Positions 1 through 5,645 of a stretch of DNA of 5,645 nt are shown here, in pieces. The stretch spans positions 1 through 5,645 of the forward strand of contig JAWXUG010000105.1 in NCBI GenBank assembly GCA_044432885.1. Reading direction: 5' to 3'. The notes beneath the pieces are model-generated. The model searched no databases. It saw only the letters and a program-made list of their open reading frames with translations, and had not been told where the DNA came from. The position numbers and the translations under genes are program-made. Source of the DNA: CAYJNO01 sp044432885. GTDB taxonomy: Bacteria; Bacillota_I; Bacilli_A; Erysipelotrichales; Erysipelotrichaceae. Within the stretch, counting starts at the first letter, position 1. Every line of letters begins with the position of its first letter.

Positions 1-849
1 TTAATGTGTCCGCATTGTGATGTTGCTTTAAGTTTTCATAAACAAGAAAACCAACTTAAATGTCATATTTGTGACTATACAATGAACAGTGAAGTGCGTT
101 GTCAAAAATGTGGTGGAAAAACATTTGCCCAATTTGGTTATGGTACACAAAAAGTACAAGAAGTGATTGAAGCCATGTTTCCTAATGCAAAAACATTAAG
201 AATGGATAGAGATACTACAAGAAATAAAAATGGCCATCAAATCATACTAGATCAATTTGAAAACCATCAAGCAGATATTTTAATAGGAACACAAATGATT
301 GCTAAGGGATTAGATTATCCTAATGTTACCCTTGTTGGTATATTGAATTCGGATAGTGGATTAAACCGCCTAGATTTTAGAAGTCAGGAAGATGTTTTTT
401 CTTTAATCATGCAATCAGCTGGAAGAAGCGGGCGCTCTGATAAAAAAGGGGATGTTTTTTTACAGGTATACAATCCAGAACATTTTGTTATCCAAAGTGT
501 GATGAAACAAGATTATTACGCTTTTTTCCAACAAGAAATGAAATATCGCCATAACGGACAATATCCACCTTACACCTATCTAGCTAGCATCTATATTCAA
601 CATATTCATTTAGATAAGGTGATTACAAGTTTAAAATTTGTAAGTGAAGCACTAATGGAGTGTCCATTTAAACGACTTGGCCCTACCAATTTAACAAGGT
701 TAAAAGGGATTCATCGCTATCGGATTCTTTTAAAAACAAAAGATTTGCAAGCGATGATTGATTATCTTAACCAATTAGTCGTACAATATGATATGAATAA
801 ATGTCAGGCGGGAATCAAAATAGAAATCAACCCGCATTATGTGGAGTAA
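1..849 (+). CDS. priA: Primosomal protein N' (replication-restart helicase PriA), C-terminal part, 5' end outside window
   Basis: PriA is a superfamily 2 DNA helicase that recognises stalled replication forks and reloads the replicative helicase. The reading frame is open from base 1, so this is the last 282 residues; full PriA proteins are about 730-800 residues, so the N-terminal DNA-binding domain and helicase motifs I-IV lie outside. Visible (fragment numbering): three of the four Cys pairs of the zinc-binding insertion, C3/C6, C21/C24 and C34/C37; helicase motif V around G96-D105 (GTQMIAKGLD, followed by YPNVTLVG); motif VI at Q138-R145 (QSAGRSGR); then the PriA C-terminal domain, including the YPPY signature and an INPHYVE ending resembling the IDMNPY end of the Bacillus protein. 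Motif VI reads GRSGR where GRAGR is usual, and the PDFR stretch before it reads LDFR. It ends in TAA, two bases before the rsmB ATG. Identification is secure from the combination of zinc pairs and motifs V/VI. Confidence 0.96.
   Translation, partial: LMCPHCDVALSFHKQENQLKCHICDYTMNSEVRCQKCGGKTFAQFGYGTQKVQEVIEAMFPNAKTLRMDRDTTRNKNGHQIILDQFENHQADILIGTQMIAKGLDYPNVTLVGILNSDSGLNRLDFRSQEDVFSLIMQSAGRSGRSDKKGDVFLQVYNPEHFVIQSVMKQDYYAFFQQEMKYRHNGQYPPYTYLASIYIQHIHLDKVITSLKFVSEALMECPFKRLGPTNLTRLKGIHRYRILLKTKDLQAMIDYLNQLVVQYDMNKCQAGIKIEINPHYVE
841..846 (+). promoter_or_regulatory. Ribosome binding site deciding the rsmB start
   Basis: GTGGAG lies five bases upstream of the ATG at 852, inside the last codons of priA. 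The alternative in-frame ATG at 801 has no purine-rich Shine-Dalgarno sequence before it and would add 17 residues that read like an out-of-frame copy of the priA end. This site therefore supports the 852 start. Confidence 0.7.
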
Positions 850-851
850 AT

Positions 852-2042
852 ATGAATACTAGAAAATTAACCTATGAAATTTTAAAAAAGATTATCATTG
901 ATAAACAATATGCTAATTTATTAATGAGACAATATAAAAAAGATGAAATCAAACCGATAGTTACCCAGGTTGTCTATGGCGTTTTACGCAATTGGGATTT
1001 ACTGAGTTTACAATGGTCTACTTATGCAACAAAGACAAAAATGAGAACACGGATTCTTTTTAATATGGCAGCGTATGAATTTTATTTTTTAAATGAAGAA
1101 AAATATGCAGTTGTTAATGAAACTGTTGGGTTAGCTCAAAAAGAAGAAAAGAGCTTTGTAAATGCAGTTTTACGAAGAATGGTTGAGCAAGAGATGGTCT
1201 ATAGTGAAGATGATGCCATCAATTATTCCATTCCAAAGTGGATTATGAATCTTTGGAAGGCACATTATGGAGAAGAAACTGCCAAACAAATTGCTAAACA
1301 AAGTATCGAAACGCCTGTGGTCTATTATCAATTAAATACGCTTGTTTCCTCTAAACAACAAATGGAAAAGATAGGTGCTAAATTTATCAATGATACCTCC
1401 TTTACTTTTTACGATTCACTTATTCAAAGTGATTTGATGAAACAGGGATGCTTTCAAATACAGGACTTTGGCGCAAGTTTAATCGTTGAACATTTAGCCT
1501 TAAATTCTGGATTGAAGGTATTAGATTTGTGTGCAGCACCTGGTGGCAAAACAGCACAAATCGCTATGAAAATGAAGGATGATGGTGAAATTATTGCTTG
1601 TGATCTTCATCCTCATCGTGTGGCTTTAATTGAAGAAAAAATGAAGACTTTACATATTAATAGTGTTTGCGCTAAGGTAATGGATGGGACTTGTTTAAAT
1701 GATGCTTGGTTAGAACATTTTGATCGTATTTTATTAGATGTTCCCTGTTCAGGCTTAGGTGTCTTATCAAGAAGACCAGATATTAAATTTCATACATCTG
1801 CTGAAAATATTGATGAAATTATTCAAATTCAAGCTCAATTATTAAAGACAAGTGTTCATTATTTGAAAAAAGAGGGTATTATGGTATATAGTACTTGTAC
1901 GTTAAATAAAAAAGAAAATGAAAAACAAATTCAACAGTTTTTACTTCAACACCCTGAAATGAAACTGTTACATGAAGAAACAATATGGCCACATGAATCG
2001 TTGAGTGATGGATTTTACTTGGCTAAAATGATTAAACAATAG
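852..2042 (+). CDS. rsmB: 16S rRNA (cytosine-967 C5)-methyltransferase RsmB
   Basis: RsmB (Sun/Fmu) is a cytoplasmic SAM-dependent enzyme that makes m5C967 (E. coli numbering) in 16S rRNA. The protein is 396 residues from the ATG at 852. Residues 1 to about 125 form the NusB-like RNA-binding domain, with the characteristic AVVNE and FVNAVLRR segments (F102-V103-N104). The Rossmann methyltransferase domain has SAM motif I at L224-T234 (LDLCAAPGGKT), motif IV at D296-G301 (DVPCSG) with C299, and motif VI at Y346-T350 (YSTCT) with C349. In this family the motif VI Cys is the nucleophile and the motif IV Cys helps release the product; both are present, so the enzyme should be active. The end contains the family's DGFYLAK segment. 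It is shorter than typical homologues (about 430-450 residues), with the loss seemingly spread over linkers rather than motifs. The start was chosen over the 801 ATG because of the ribosome binding site and the two-base spacing from the priA stop. It ends in TAG. Confidence 0.95.
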   Translation: MNTRKLTYEILKKIIIDKQYANLLMRQYKKDEIKPIVTQVVYGVLRNWDLLSLQWSTYATKTKMRTRILFNMAAYEFYFLNEEKYAVVNETVGLAQKEEKSFVNAVLRRMVEQEMVYSEDDAINYSIPKWIMNLWKAHYGEETAKQIAKQSIETPVVYYQLNTLVSSKQQMEKIGAKFINDTSFTFYDSLIQSDLMKQGCFQIQDFGASLIVEHLALNSGLKVLDLCAAPGGKTAQIAMKMKDDGEIIACDLHPHRVALIEEKMKTLHINSVCAKVMDGTCLNDAWLEHFDRILLDVPCSGLGVLSRRPDIKFHTSAENIDEIIQIQAQLLKTSVHYLKKEGIMVYSTCTLNKKENEKQIQQFLLQHPEMKLLHEETIWPHESLSDGFYLAKMIKQ

Positions 2043-2045
2043 GAG
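2041..2045 (+). promoter_or_regulatory. Ribosome binding site of rlmN
   Basis: AGGAG overlaps the TAG stop codon of rsmB and sits five bases before the rlmN ATG at 2051. This is a good consensus Shine-Dalgarno placement and confirms that start. Confidence 0.75.
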
Positions 2046-2050
2046 ATAAC

Positions 2051-3088
2051 ATGAAAAATATCTATGATTTCACATTGAATCAATTGATTGATGAATTAAC
2101 TTTATATAACGAAAAAAAGTTTAGAGCAAAACAAATCTATCAATGGCTTTATCATAAAAGAGTTCAAGATTTTTCTTTAATGAGTGATTTAAAGAAAACC
2201 TTTATTGATGTGTTAAACCAAAATTATCATTTAGCTGGTTTGAAAATTAAATCTAAACAGATCGCTAAGGATGGGACTGTTAAATTTTTATTTGAATTAA
2301 CTGATGGAGCGCTTATCGAAACCGTTTTAATGCGTTTTGAATATGGTAATAGTTTATGTATTAGTTCTCAGGTTGGATGCAATATGGGATGTAAATTCTG
2401 TGCAAGTGGTTTATTAAAAAAACAACGTGACCTTACTAGTGGCGAAATGGTGGCTCAAGTCATGGAAGCAATCATTCATTTGGACCAAGATGAAGAAAGG
2501 CTCAGTAATATCGTTATTATGGGCACAGGTGAACCTTTTGATAATTATCAGAATGTTATGGATTTTTGTGCGATTGTTAATGATTCACTAGGATTAGCTA
2601 TAGGGGCACGTCATATTACGATTTCAACTTGTGGTTTGGCACCAAAAATTCGTGAATTTGCAAATGAACATACACAATATAATTTAGCTATTTCTTTACA
2701 TGCAGCAAATGATGAGTTAAGAGGACGTATTATGCCAATTAATCATGCTTATGATTTGAATGAATTGGTAGAAGCACTTAGGTATTATCAACAACATTCT
2801 AATCGTAAGATTACATTAGAATATATTTTATTAAAAGATGTCAATGATTCAAATCAAGATGCGATTGATTTAGCGAAAATATGCAACAAATTAAATGCTT
2901 ATGTGAATTTAATTCCTTACAACGCTGTGGATGAACATGGATTTCAGGGAAGTGATCATAAGCGAGTCTTGGGCTTTTACGATTGTTTGATGAAAAATAA
3001 AGCCAAAGCAACCATTAGAAATCGTGTTGGAGATGATATTGACGCAGCTTGTGGGCAATTACGTGCAAAATATGAGGGTAAGGCATGA
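2051..3088 (+). CDS. rlmN: Dual-specificity 23S rRNA/tRNA (adenine-C2) methyltransferase RlmN, radical SAM
   Basis: RlmN makes m2A at position 2503 of 23S rRNA and, in E. coli, at A37 of some tRNAs, tuning the ribosomal exit tunnel and decoding accuracy. The protein is 345 residues, normal for the family. Residues 1 to about 90 are the accessory N-terminal domain (FRAKQIYQWLY). The radical-SAM barrel carries the CxxxCxxC iron-sulphur motif at C110, C114 and C117, a SAM-binding GEP motif at G160-P162 within MGTGEP (MGMGEP is commoner), the ISTCG strand, and LAISLHA followed by RIMPIN. C334, in the DAACGQL segment near the C-terminus, matches the conserved Cys needed to resolve the methyl-transfer intermediate, so all key residues are present. 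The related antibiotic-resistance enzyme Cfr is unlikely given the housekeeping operon position. Its TGA stop overlaps the ATG of prpC as ATGA, implying translational coupling. Confidence 0.96.
   Translation: MKNIYDFTLNQLIDELTLYNEKKFRAKQIYQWLYHKRVQDFSLMSDLKKTFIDVLNQNYHLAGLKIKSKQIAKDGTVKFLFELTDGALIETVLMRFEYGNSLCISSQVGCNMGCKFCASGLLKKQRDLTSGEMVAQVMEAIIHLDQDEERLSNIVIMGTGEPFDNYQNVMDFCAIVNDSLGLAIGARHITISTCGLAPKIREFANEHTQYNLAISLHAANDELRGRIMPINHAYDLNELVEALRYYQQHSNRKITLEYILLKDVNDSNQDAIDLAKICNKLNAYVNLIPYNAVDEHGFQGSDHKRVLGFYDCLMKNKAKATIRNRVGDDIDAACGQLRAKYEGKA
3074..3078 (+). promoter_or_regulatory. Ribosome binding site of prpC
   Basis: GAGGG lies inside the last codons of rlmN, six bases before the prpC ATG at 3085. 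Together with the ATGA stop/start overlap it supports that start and coupled translation. Confidence 0.65.
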
Positions 3089-3834
3089 AATATTTTGGAA
3101 TTACAGACAAAGGATTAATTAGAAAAACCAATCAAGATCGCTATGTTGTGGTCACAAACTTAAACAAGGATACCCTTGTTATCGTGTGTGATGGGATTGG
3201 TGGAGCCAATGCTGGCGATGTAGCTTCAGAAATGGCTATACGCTATTTTAGTGATGTTTTTTCTGGTAATCATGGATTCGAAAATTCAAATCAAGCTAAA
3301 CAATATTTAGATTTACACATTCAATCCTGTAATGAGGAAATCTATCGTATTTCTTTAAGCAATCCATCTTATAAGGGGATGGGAACTACCCTTGTTGGTG
3401 TTCTTATTACTAAATCTTTTAAGTTGGCTTTTAACATTGGAGACAGTAGAGTATATAAAATGATGAACCAATCCCTTATCCAAGTAACTAAGGATCACAA
3501 TTACAAAAATGAATTAATGGCTAGTGGGCATGTAAGTGAAGATGTTGCATTGGCTCATCCACAACATAATTATCTTACAAGGGCAATGGGGATAACACTT
3601 GGTATCAAAGCAGACTTTTTCTTAATTTATCAACATCCTGAATATTTACTTGTTTCAAGTGATGGTTTACATGGTTATGTCGAAGAATCGTGGATTGAAA
3701 AAATCATCAATGATGAAAATTTATTATTAAATCACAAAGTTAATAAATTGATAGAGGCTTCCTATAAAAATGGAGGGCTAGACAATATTACACTTGTTTT
3801 AGTTCAACTAAAGGAGGACGATTATGCAGAATAG
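3085..3834 (+). CDS. prpC: PP2C-family (PPM) serine/threonine protein phosphatase PrpC/Stp
   Basis: This is the cytoplasmic metal-dependent phosphatase that reverses phosphorylation by the neighbouring PASTA kinase. The 249 residues are a single catalytic domain, as in the roughly 250-residue Bacillus PrpC. PPM motifs appear in order: GLIRKTNQD with R13 and D18; CDGIGG with the metal-ligand pair D36-G37, followed by AGDVAS; GMGTTLVG; NIGDSR at G119-R122; the NYLTRAMG segment; SSDGL with the metal ligand D193; and DNITLV with D233-N234. All catalytic and metal-binding acidic residues expected for two or three Mn/Mg ions are present. There is no signal peptide or membrane segment. The start is fixed by the ATGA overlap with rlmN and the ribosome binding site. 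The end overlaps the start of the kinase gene by 11 bases, a pairing typical of Gram-positive prpC-prkC operons. It ends in TAG. Confidence 0.96.
   Translation: MKYFGITDKGLIRKTNQDRYVVVTNLNKDTLVIVCDGIGGANAGDVASEMAIRYFSDVFSGNHGFENSNQAKQYLDLHIQSCNEEIYRISLSNPSYKGMGTTLVGVLITKSFKLAFNIGDSRVYKMMNQSLIQVTKDHNYKNELMASGHVSEDVALAHPQHNYLTRAMGITLGIKADFFLIYQHPEYLLVSSDGLHGYVEESWIEKIINDENLLLNHKVNKLIEASYKNGGLDNITLVLVQLKEDDYAE
3811..3817 (+). promoter_or_regulatory. Strong ribosome binding site of prkC
   Basis: AAGGAGG, a full match to the anti-Shine-Dalgarno core, lies inside the end of prpC six bases before the ATG at 3824. It is the strongest such site in the window. It fixes the kinase start despite the 11-base overlap and suggests efficient initiation in its own right. 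Confidence 0.85.
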
Positions 3835-5497
3835 TATTTTTGAAGAAAGATATAAAATATTAAAACATATTGGTCAAGGTGGGATGGCAGATGTTTATCA
3901 AGCCTACGATAGTGTTTTAAAGCGTGAAGTAGCGATTAAGGTTTTACGTGGTGAATTAAGCAAAGATCCAACTGCCTTATTACGTTTTAAACGTGAAGCC
4001 CATGCTTCAAGCAAATTAAGTCATCCTAACATTGTTGAAATCTATGATGTAGGAGATTATGGGAATCAATATTATATTGTCATGGAGTATGTAGTAGGAA
4101 AAACCCTTAAGGAGTTAGTTTTAAGCAGGGGAGCTTTATTAAAAGAGGAAGCGATTGCGATTGTCAAACAAATTACCCAAGGGATTGAACATGCGCACAA
4201 GCAAGGGGTTATCCATCGAGATATTAAACCACAAAATGTGATTATTAAAGATGATGGCACTGTAAAAATTCTTGATTTTGGGATTGCTTTAGCACATGAT
4301 GCCTTACAATTAACCCAATCTGATTCGGTAATGGGTTCTGTCCATTACTTAGCACCTGAATTAGCTAAAGGAGAAAATGCAACGATTCAAAGTGACATTT
4401 ATTCTATTGGAATTGTACTTTATGAATTATTAAGTGGTGAGGTACCATTTAAGGGTGAACAAATGGTTCAAGTTGCCCTGCAGCATATGAATCAAGAATT
4501 ACCTGATATAAGAGCGATAAATCCTACCATTCCACAAGCGATTGTCAATGTGTTGACGATTGCAACAGCTAAAAATAAACAATTTCGTTATGGCAATGCT
4601 TCTATACTATTAGATGATTTAAATGTTTGTCTTGCGGGAAGTAAAACGGTAAAACCAGTTGTATTAAATCATCCTCAAAGAGATGATCAAACGATGGTCT
4701 TGGATAAAGCGAAACCTGTCAAAACAAAAAAGAAAAAGAAGAAAAAAAATAATTTATTTTTAGGTTTTATTGTCTTCTGTTTTGCAATATTTGCCATTTT
4801 TTTGACAAGCTTATTGTTGCAGTTTAGTGGGGTTACCTCTACATTTATTAATCAAGCAGAAATACCAGATGTGATTGGGTTAACCTATGAACAAGCAAAA
4901 CAACTTATTGAAGATGAAGGGCTTTATGTTAATACTTCAAGTATTGAGCGTATTTTAACTGAAGATGTTGAAAAAGGCTATGTCATTGAAGTGAAACAAG
5001 GAGTAGGAAATACAGTTGCAAAAGGGAATTTAATTGATATTGTGATTAGTGATGGTGTTTATGAAATTATGCCTGATTATACTGAGATGAATATCGATGA
5101 TGCGACTACGCTTATTAATAATGATTATCCAAATATCAGGATTTCAAAGACAACACAAGAAAACAGTGAATTACCCCCTGGCACCATTATTTCTCAAGAG
5201 TTATTAGAGGCTGGAAGTGAGTTTGATCCTACTAAATCAAACGATGTGCGTTTAGTTTATGTCGCTTATACCAGTGTCGTATTGTCCCATTCCTTAATTG
5301 GTATGGATGTTCAAGAAGCAAAAGAAACATTAGAAGCATTAGGTGTGGAAGTGTTGTTAAGTGCACTTGATACAAGTAATTTAAGTGAAGAGGAGAAAGA
5401 AGCTTTGGATTATGGAACAGTGATTCGTTTAAACCCGGCTAACGGGACCAATTATACGCAAACAAATGACTCTTTTGTAACCATCTTCTATTACTAA
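3824..5497 (+). CDS. prkC: PASTA-domain serine/threonine protein kinase PrkC (Stk1/PknB type), membrane protein
   Basis: A single-pass membrane kinase (557 residues) that senses peptidoglycan or muropeptides outside and phosphorylates growth, division and translation proteins inside. The kinase domain spans about residues 10-270: glycine loop G17-Q-G-G-M-A-D-V24, ATP-binding K39, alpha-C E58, catalytic loop H131-R-D-I-K-P-Q-N138 with D133, metal-binding D151-F-G153, and GSVHYLAPE ending at E179. All catalytic residues are intact. The activation loop carries T164, S166 and S168 as possible autophosphorylation sites. A juxtamembrane linker (about 271-310) contains T290 and seven consecutive lysines, K302-K308. 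The membrane helix is about L311-F334; the lysines on its N-terminal side place the kinase in the cytoplasm. Outside are three PASTA repeats at about 345-411, 414-482 and 485-557. The first is canonical (IPDVIGLTYEQA); the second lacks the usual Gly near its start; the third has an acidic SEEEKEAL insertion. B. subtilis PrkC is about 90 residues longer and has an Ig-like C-terminal cap that is missing here. Confidence 0.97.
   Translation: MQNSIFEERYKILKHIGQGGMADVYQAYDSVLKREVAIKVLRGELSKDPTALLRFKREAHASSKLSHPNIVEIYDVGDYGNQYYIVMEYVVGKTLKELVLSRGALLKEEAIAIVKQITQGIEHAHKQGVIHRDIKPQNVIIKDDGTVKILDFGIALAHDALQLTQSDSVMGSVHYLAPELAKGENATIQSDIYSIGIVLYELLSGEVPFKGEQMVQVALQHMNQELPDIRAINPTIPQAIVNVLTIATAKNKQFRYGNASILLDDLNVCLAGSKTVKPVVLNHPQRDDQTMVLDKAKPVKTKKKKKKKNNLFLGFIVFCFAIFAIFLTSLLLQFSGVTSTFINQAEIPDVIGLTYEQAKQLIEDEGLYVNTSSIERILTEDVEKGYVIEVKQGVGNTVAKGNLIDIVISDGVYEIMPDYTEMNIDDATTLINNDYPNIRISKTTQENSELPPGTIISQELLEAGSEFDPTKSNDVRLVYVAYTSVVLSHSLIGMDVQEAKETLEALGVEVLLSALDTSNLSEEEKEALDYGTVIRLNPANGTNYTQTNDSFVTIFYY
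4726..4761 (+). other. A-rich lysine tract with possible slippery heptamer and all-A/T palindrome inside prkC
   Basis: Within the codons for K302-K308, bases 4726-4732 read A AAA AAG in the prkC frame, the same heptamer that drives -1 frameshifting in E. coli dnaX. A run of eight A follows at 4742-4749. A -1 shift would stop at TAA 4750-4752 and a +1 shift at TAG 4761-4763, in both cases before the membrane helix. Bases 4745-4761 form a perfect A/T-only inverted repeat (AAAAATAA-T-TTATTTTT), which would be a very weak hairpin. No strong internal Shine-Dalgarno element is visible upstream. The sequence facts are clear; any function is speculative. Confidence 0.3.
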
Positions 5498-5498
5498 T

Positions 5499-5645
5499 AT
5501 GAGAGGACAAATTATTAAAATTATATCCAATCAATACACAGTATATAAAGATGGAAAAGAATATCTATGTGTTGCTCGTGGTAAATTAAGATTAGATCAA
5601 AAGCCTAAGGTTGGAGACTATGTAGAATTTGAACAATTCGATGAT
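5499..5645 (+). CDS. rsgA: Ribosome small-subunit-dependent GTPase RsgA (YjeQ/CpgA), N-terminal part, 3' end outside window
   Basis: RsgA is a circularly permuted GTPase that acts in late maturation of the 30S ribosomal subunit. Only the first 49 codons are present, open to the right edge. They match the N-terminal OB-fold of the family: MRGQIIKIISNQYTV at the start, a CVARGKLR strand equivalent to the CRGRGxFR segment of other RsgA proteins, and the KVGDYVEF signature at about residues 37-44. The GTPase domain (permuted G motifs) and the zinc-binding C-terminal domain (together about 240 more residues) are outside. The ATG comes one base after the prkC stop; an in-frame TAA at 5478-5480 and the absence of other ATG, GTG or TTG codons in between leave no ordinary alternative start. 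No Shine-Dalgarno sequence precedes it, so initiation probably depends on ribosomes finishing prkC. The position after prkC matches B. subtilis, where the homologue CpgA is a PrkC substrate. Confidence 0.9.
   Translation, partial: MRGQIIKIISNQYTVYKDGKEYLCVARGKLRLDQKPKVGDYVEFEQFDD

Noticed and set aside
801..851. Longer rsmB start at ATG 801, adding 17 residues
   Set aside because: No Shine-Dalgarno precedes 801, it would overlap priA by 49 bases, and the added residues do not resemble the RsmB N-terminus. The ATG at 852 has GTGGAG at the right distance.
2378..2401. Radical-SAM methyltransferase as a Cfr-type antibiotic-resistance gene
   Set aside because: Length, motifs and the conserved rsmB-rlmN-prpC-prkC context all indicate housekeeping RlmN; there are no mobile-element signs nearby.
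3086..3088. TGA at the end of rlmN read as tryptophan (alternative code of some Mollicutes)
   Set aside because: No other in-frame TGA occurs in any gene of the window, Trp is encoded by TGG throughout, and RlmN already reaches its usual length at this stop.
4072..4260. Open frame of 62 codons on the minus strand inside prkC
   Set aside because: It lies antisense to the kinase catalytic core, whose motifs (HRDIKPQN and surrounding) explain the sequence fully. It has no recognisable domain and is a shadow of the real gene.
4745..4761. A/T-only palindrome as a transcription terminator
   Set aside because: It has no G-C pairs and lies in the middle of an intact reading frame with conserved downstream domains; a Rho-independent terminator is not supported.
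4802..4830. TTGACA at 4802-4807 as the -35 element of an internal promoter
   Set aside because: The 17-base spacer leads to TAGTGG, a poor -10 match, and the sequence encodes the end of the membrane helix. A second candidate (TTGACG at 4553 with TAAACA) is equally weak.

Overview
This 5.6 kb window is wall-to-wall coding sequence on the + strand. It is AT-rich, with A/T-ending codons and lysine/asparagine/isoleucine-rich proteins, and belongs to a low-GC Bacillota (Firmicutes) chromosome. Gene order is close to the Bacillus subtilis priA-(def-fmt)-rsmB-rlmN-prpC-prkC-rsgA cluster, with def and fmt absent. The protein style (a compact RsmB, MGTGEP in RlmN, lysine-rich linkers) would fit an Erysipelotrichales or related gut Bacilli lineage; that placement is inference. 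The genetic code looks standard: Trp is TGG, TGA ends rlmN, TAG ends rsmB and prpC, TAA ends priA and prkC, and no gene is interrupted by TGA.

Layout: 1-849 is the C-terminal part of the replication-restart helicase PriA, cut by the left edge. 852-2042 is rsmB (16S rRNA m5C methyltransferase). 2051-3088 is rlmN (radical-SAM 23S rRNA/tRNA m2A methyltransferase). 3085-3834 is prpC/stp (PP2C-type Ser/Thr phosphatase). 3824-5497 is prkC (membrane Ser/Thr kinase with three extracellular PASTA repeats). 5499-5645 is the first 49 codons of rsgA, a ribosome-assembly GTPase, cut by the right edge.

The genes are packed for co-transcription and translational coupling. Junctions are a 2-nt gap, an 8-nt gap, a 4-nt ATGA overlap, an 11-nt overlap and a 1-nt gap. 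No intergenic space exists for a promoter or terminator, so the promoter must lie left of the window and transcription probably continues to the right.

Functionally the cluster joins ribosome maturation (RsmB, RlmN, RsgA) with a reversible Ser/Thr phosphorylation switch (PrkC kinase, PrpC phosphatase) that senses cell-wall fragments outside the cell. In B. subtilis the RsgA homologue (CpgA) is itself a substrate of this kinase/phosphatase pair, which gives the gene order biological sense.

This is a mostly ordinary, conserved housekeeping region. I see no mobile element, CRISPR array, RNA gene or clearly novel system. The points most worth checking are the missing def-fmt pair and an A-rich, potentially slippery tract in prkC just before its membrane segment, where both alternative frames stop at once.
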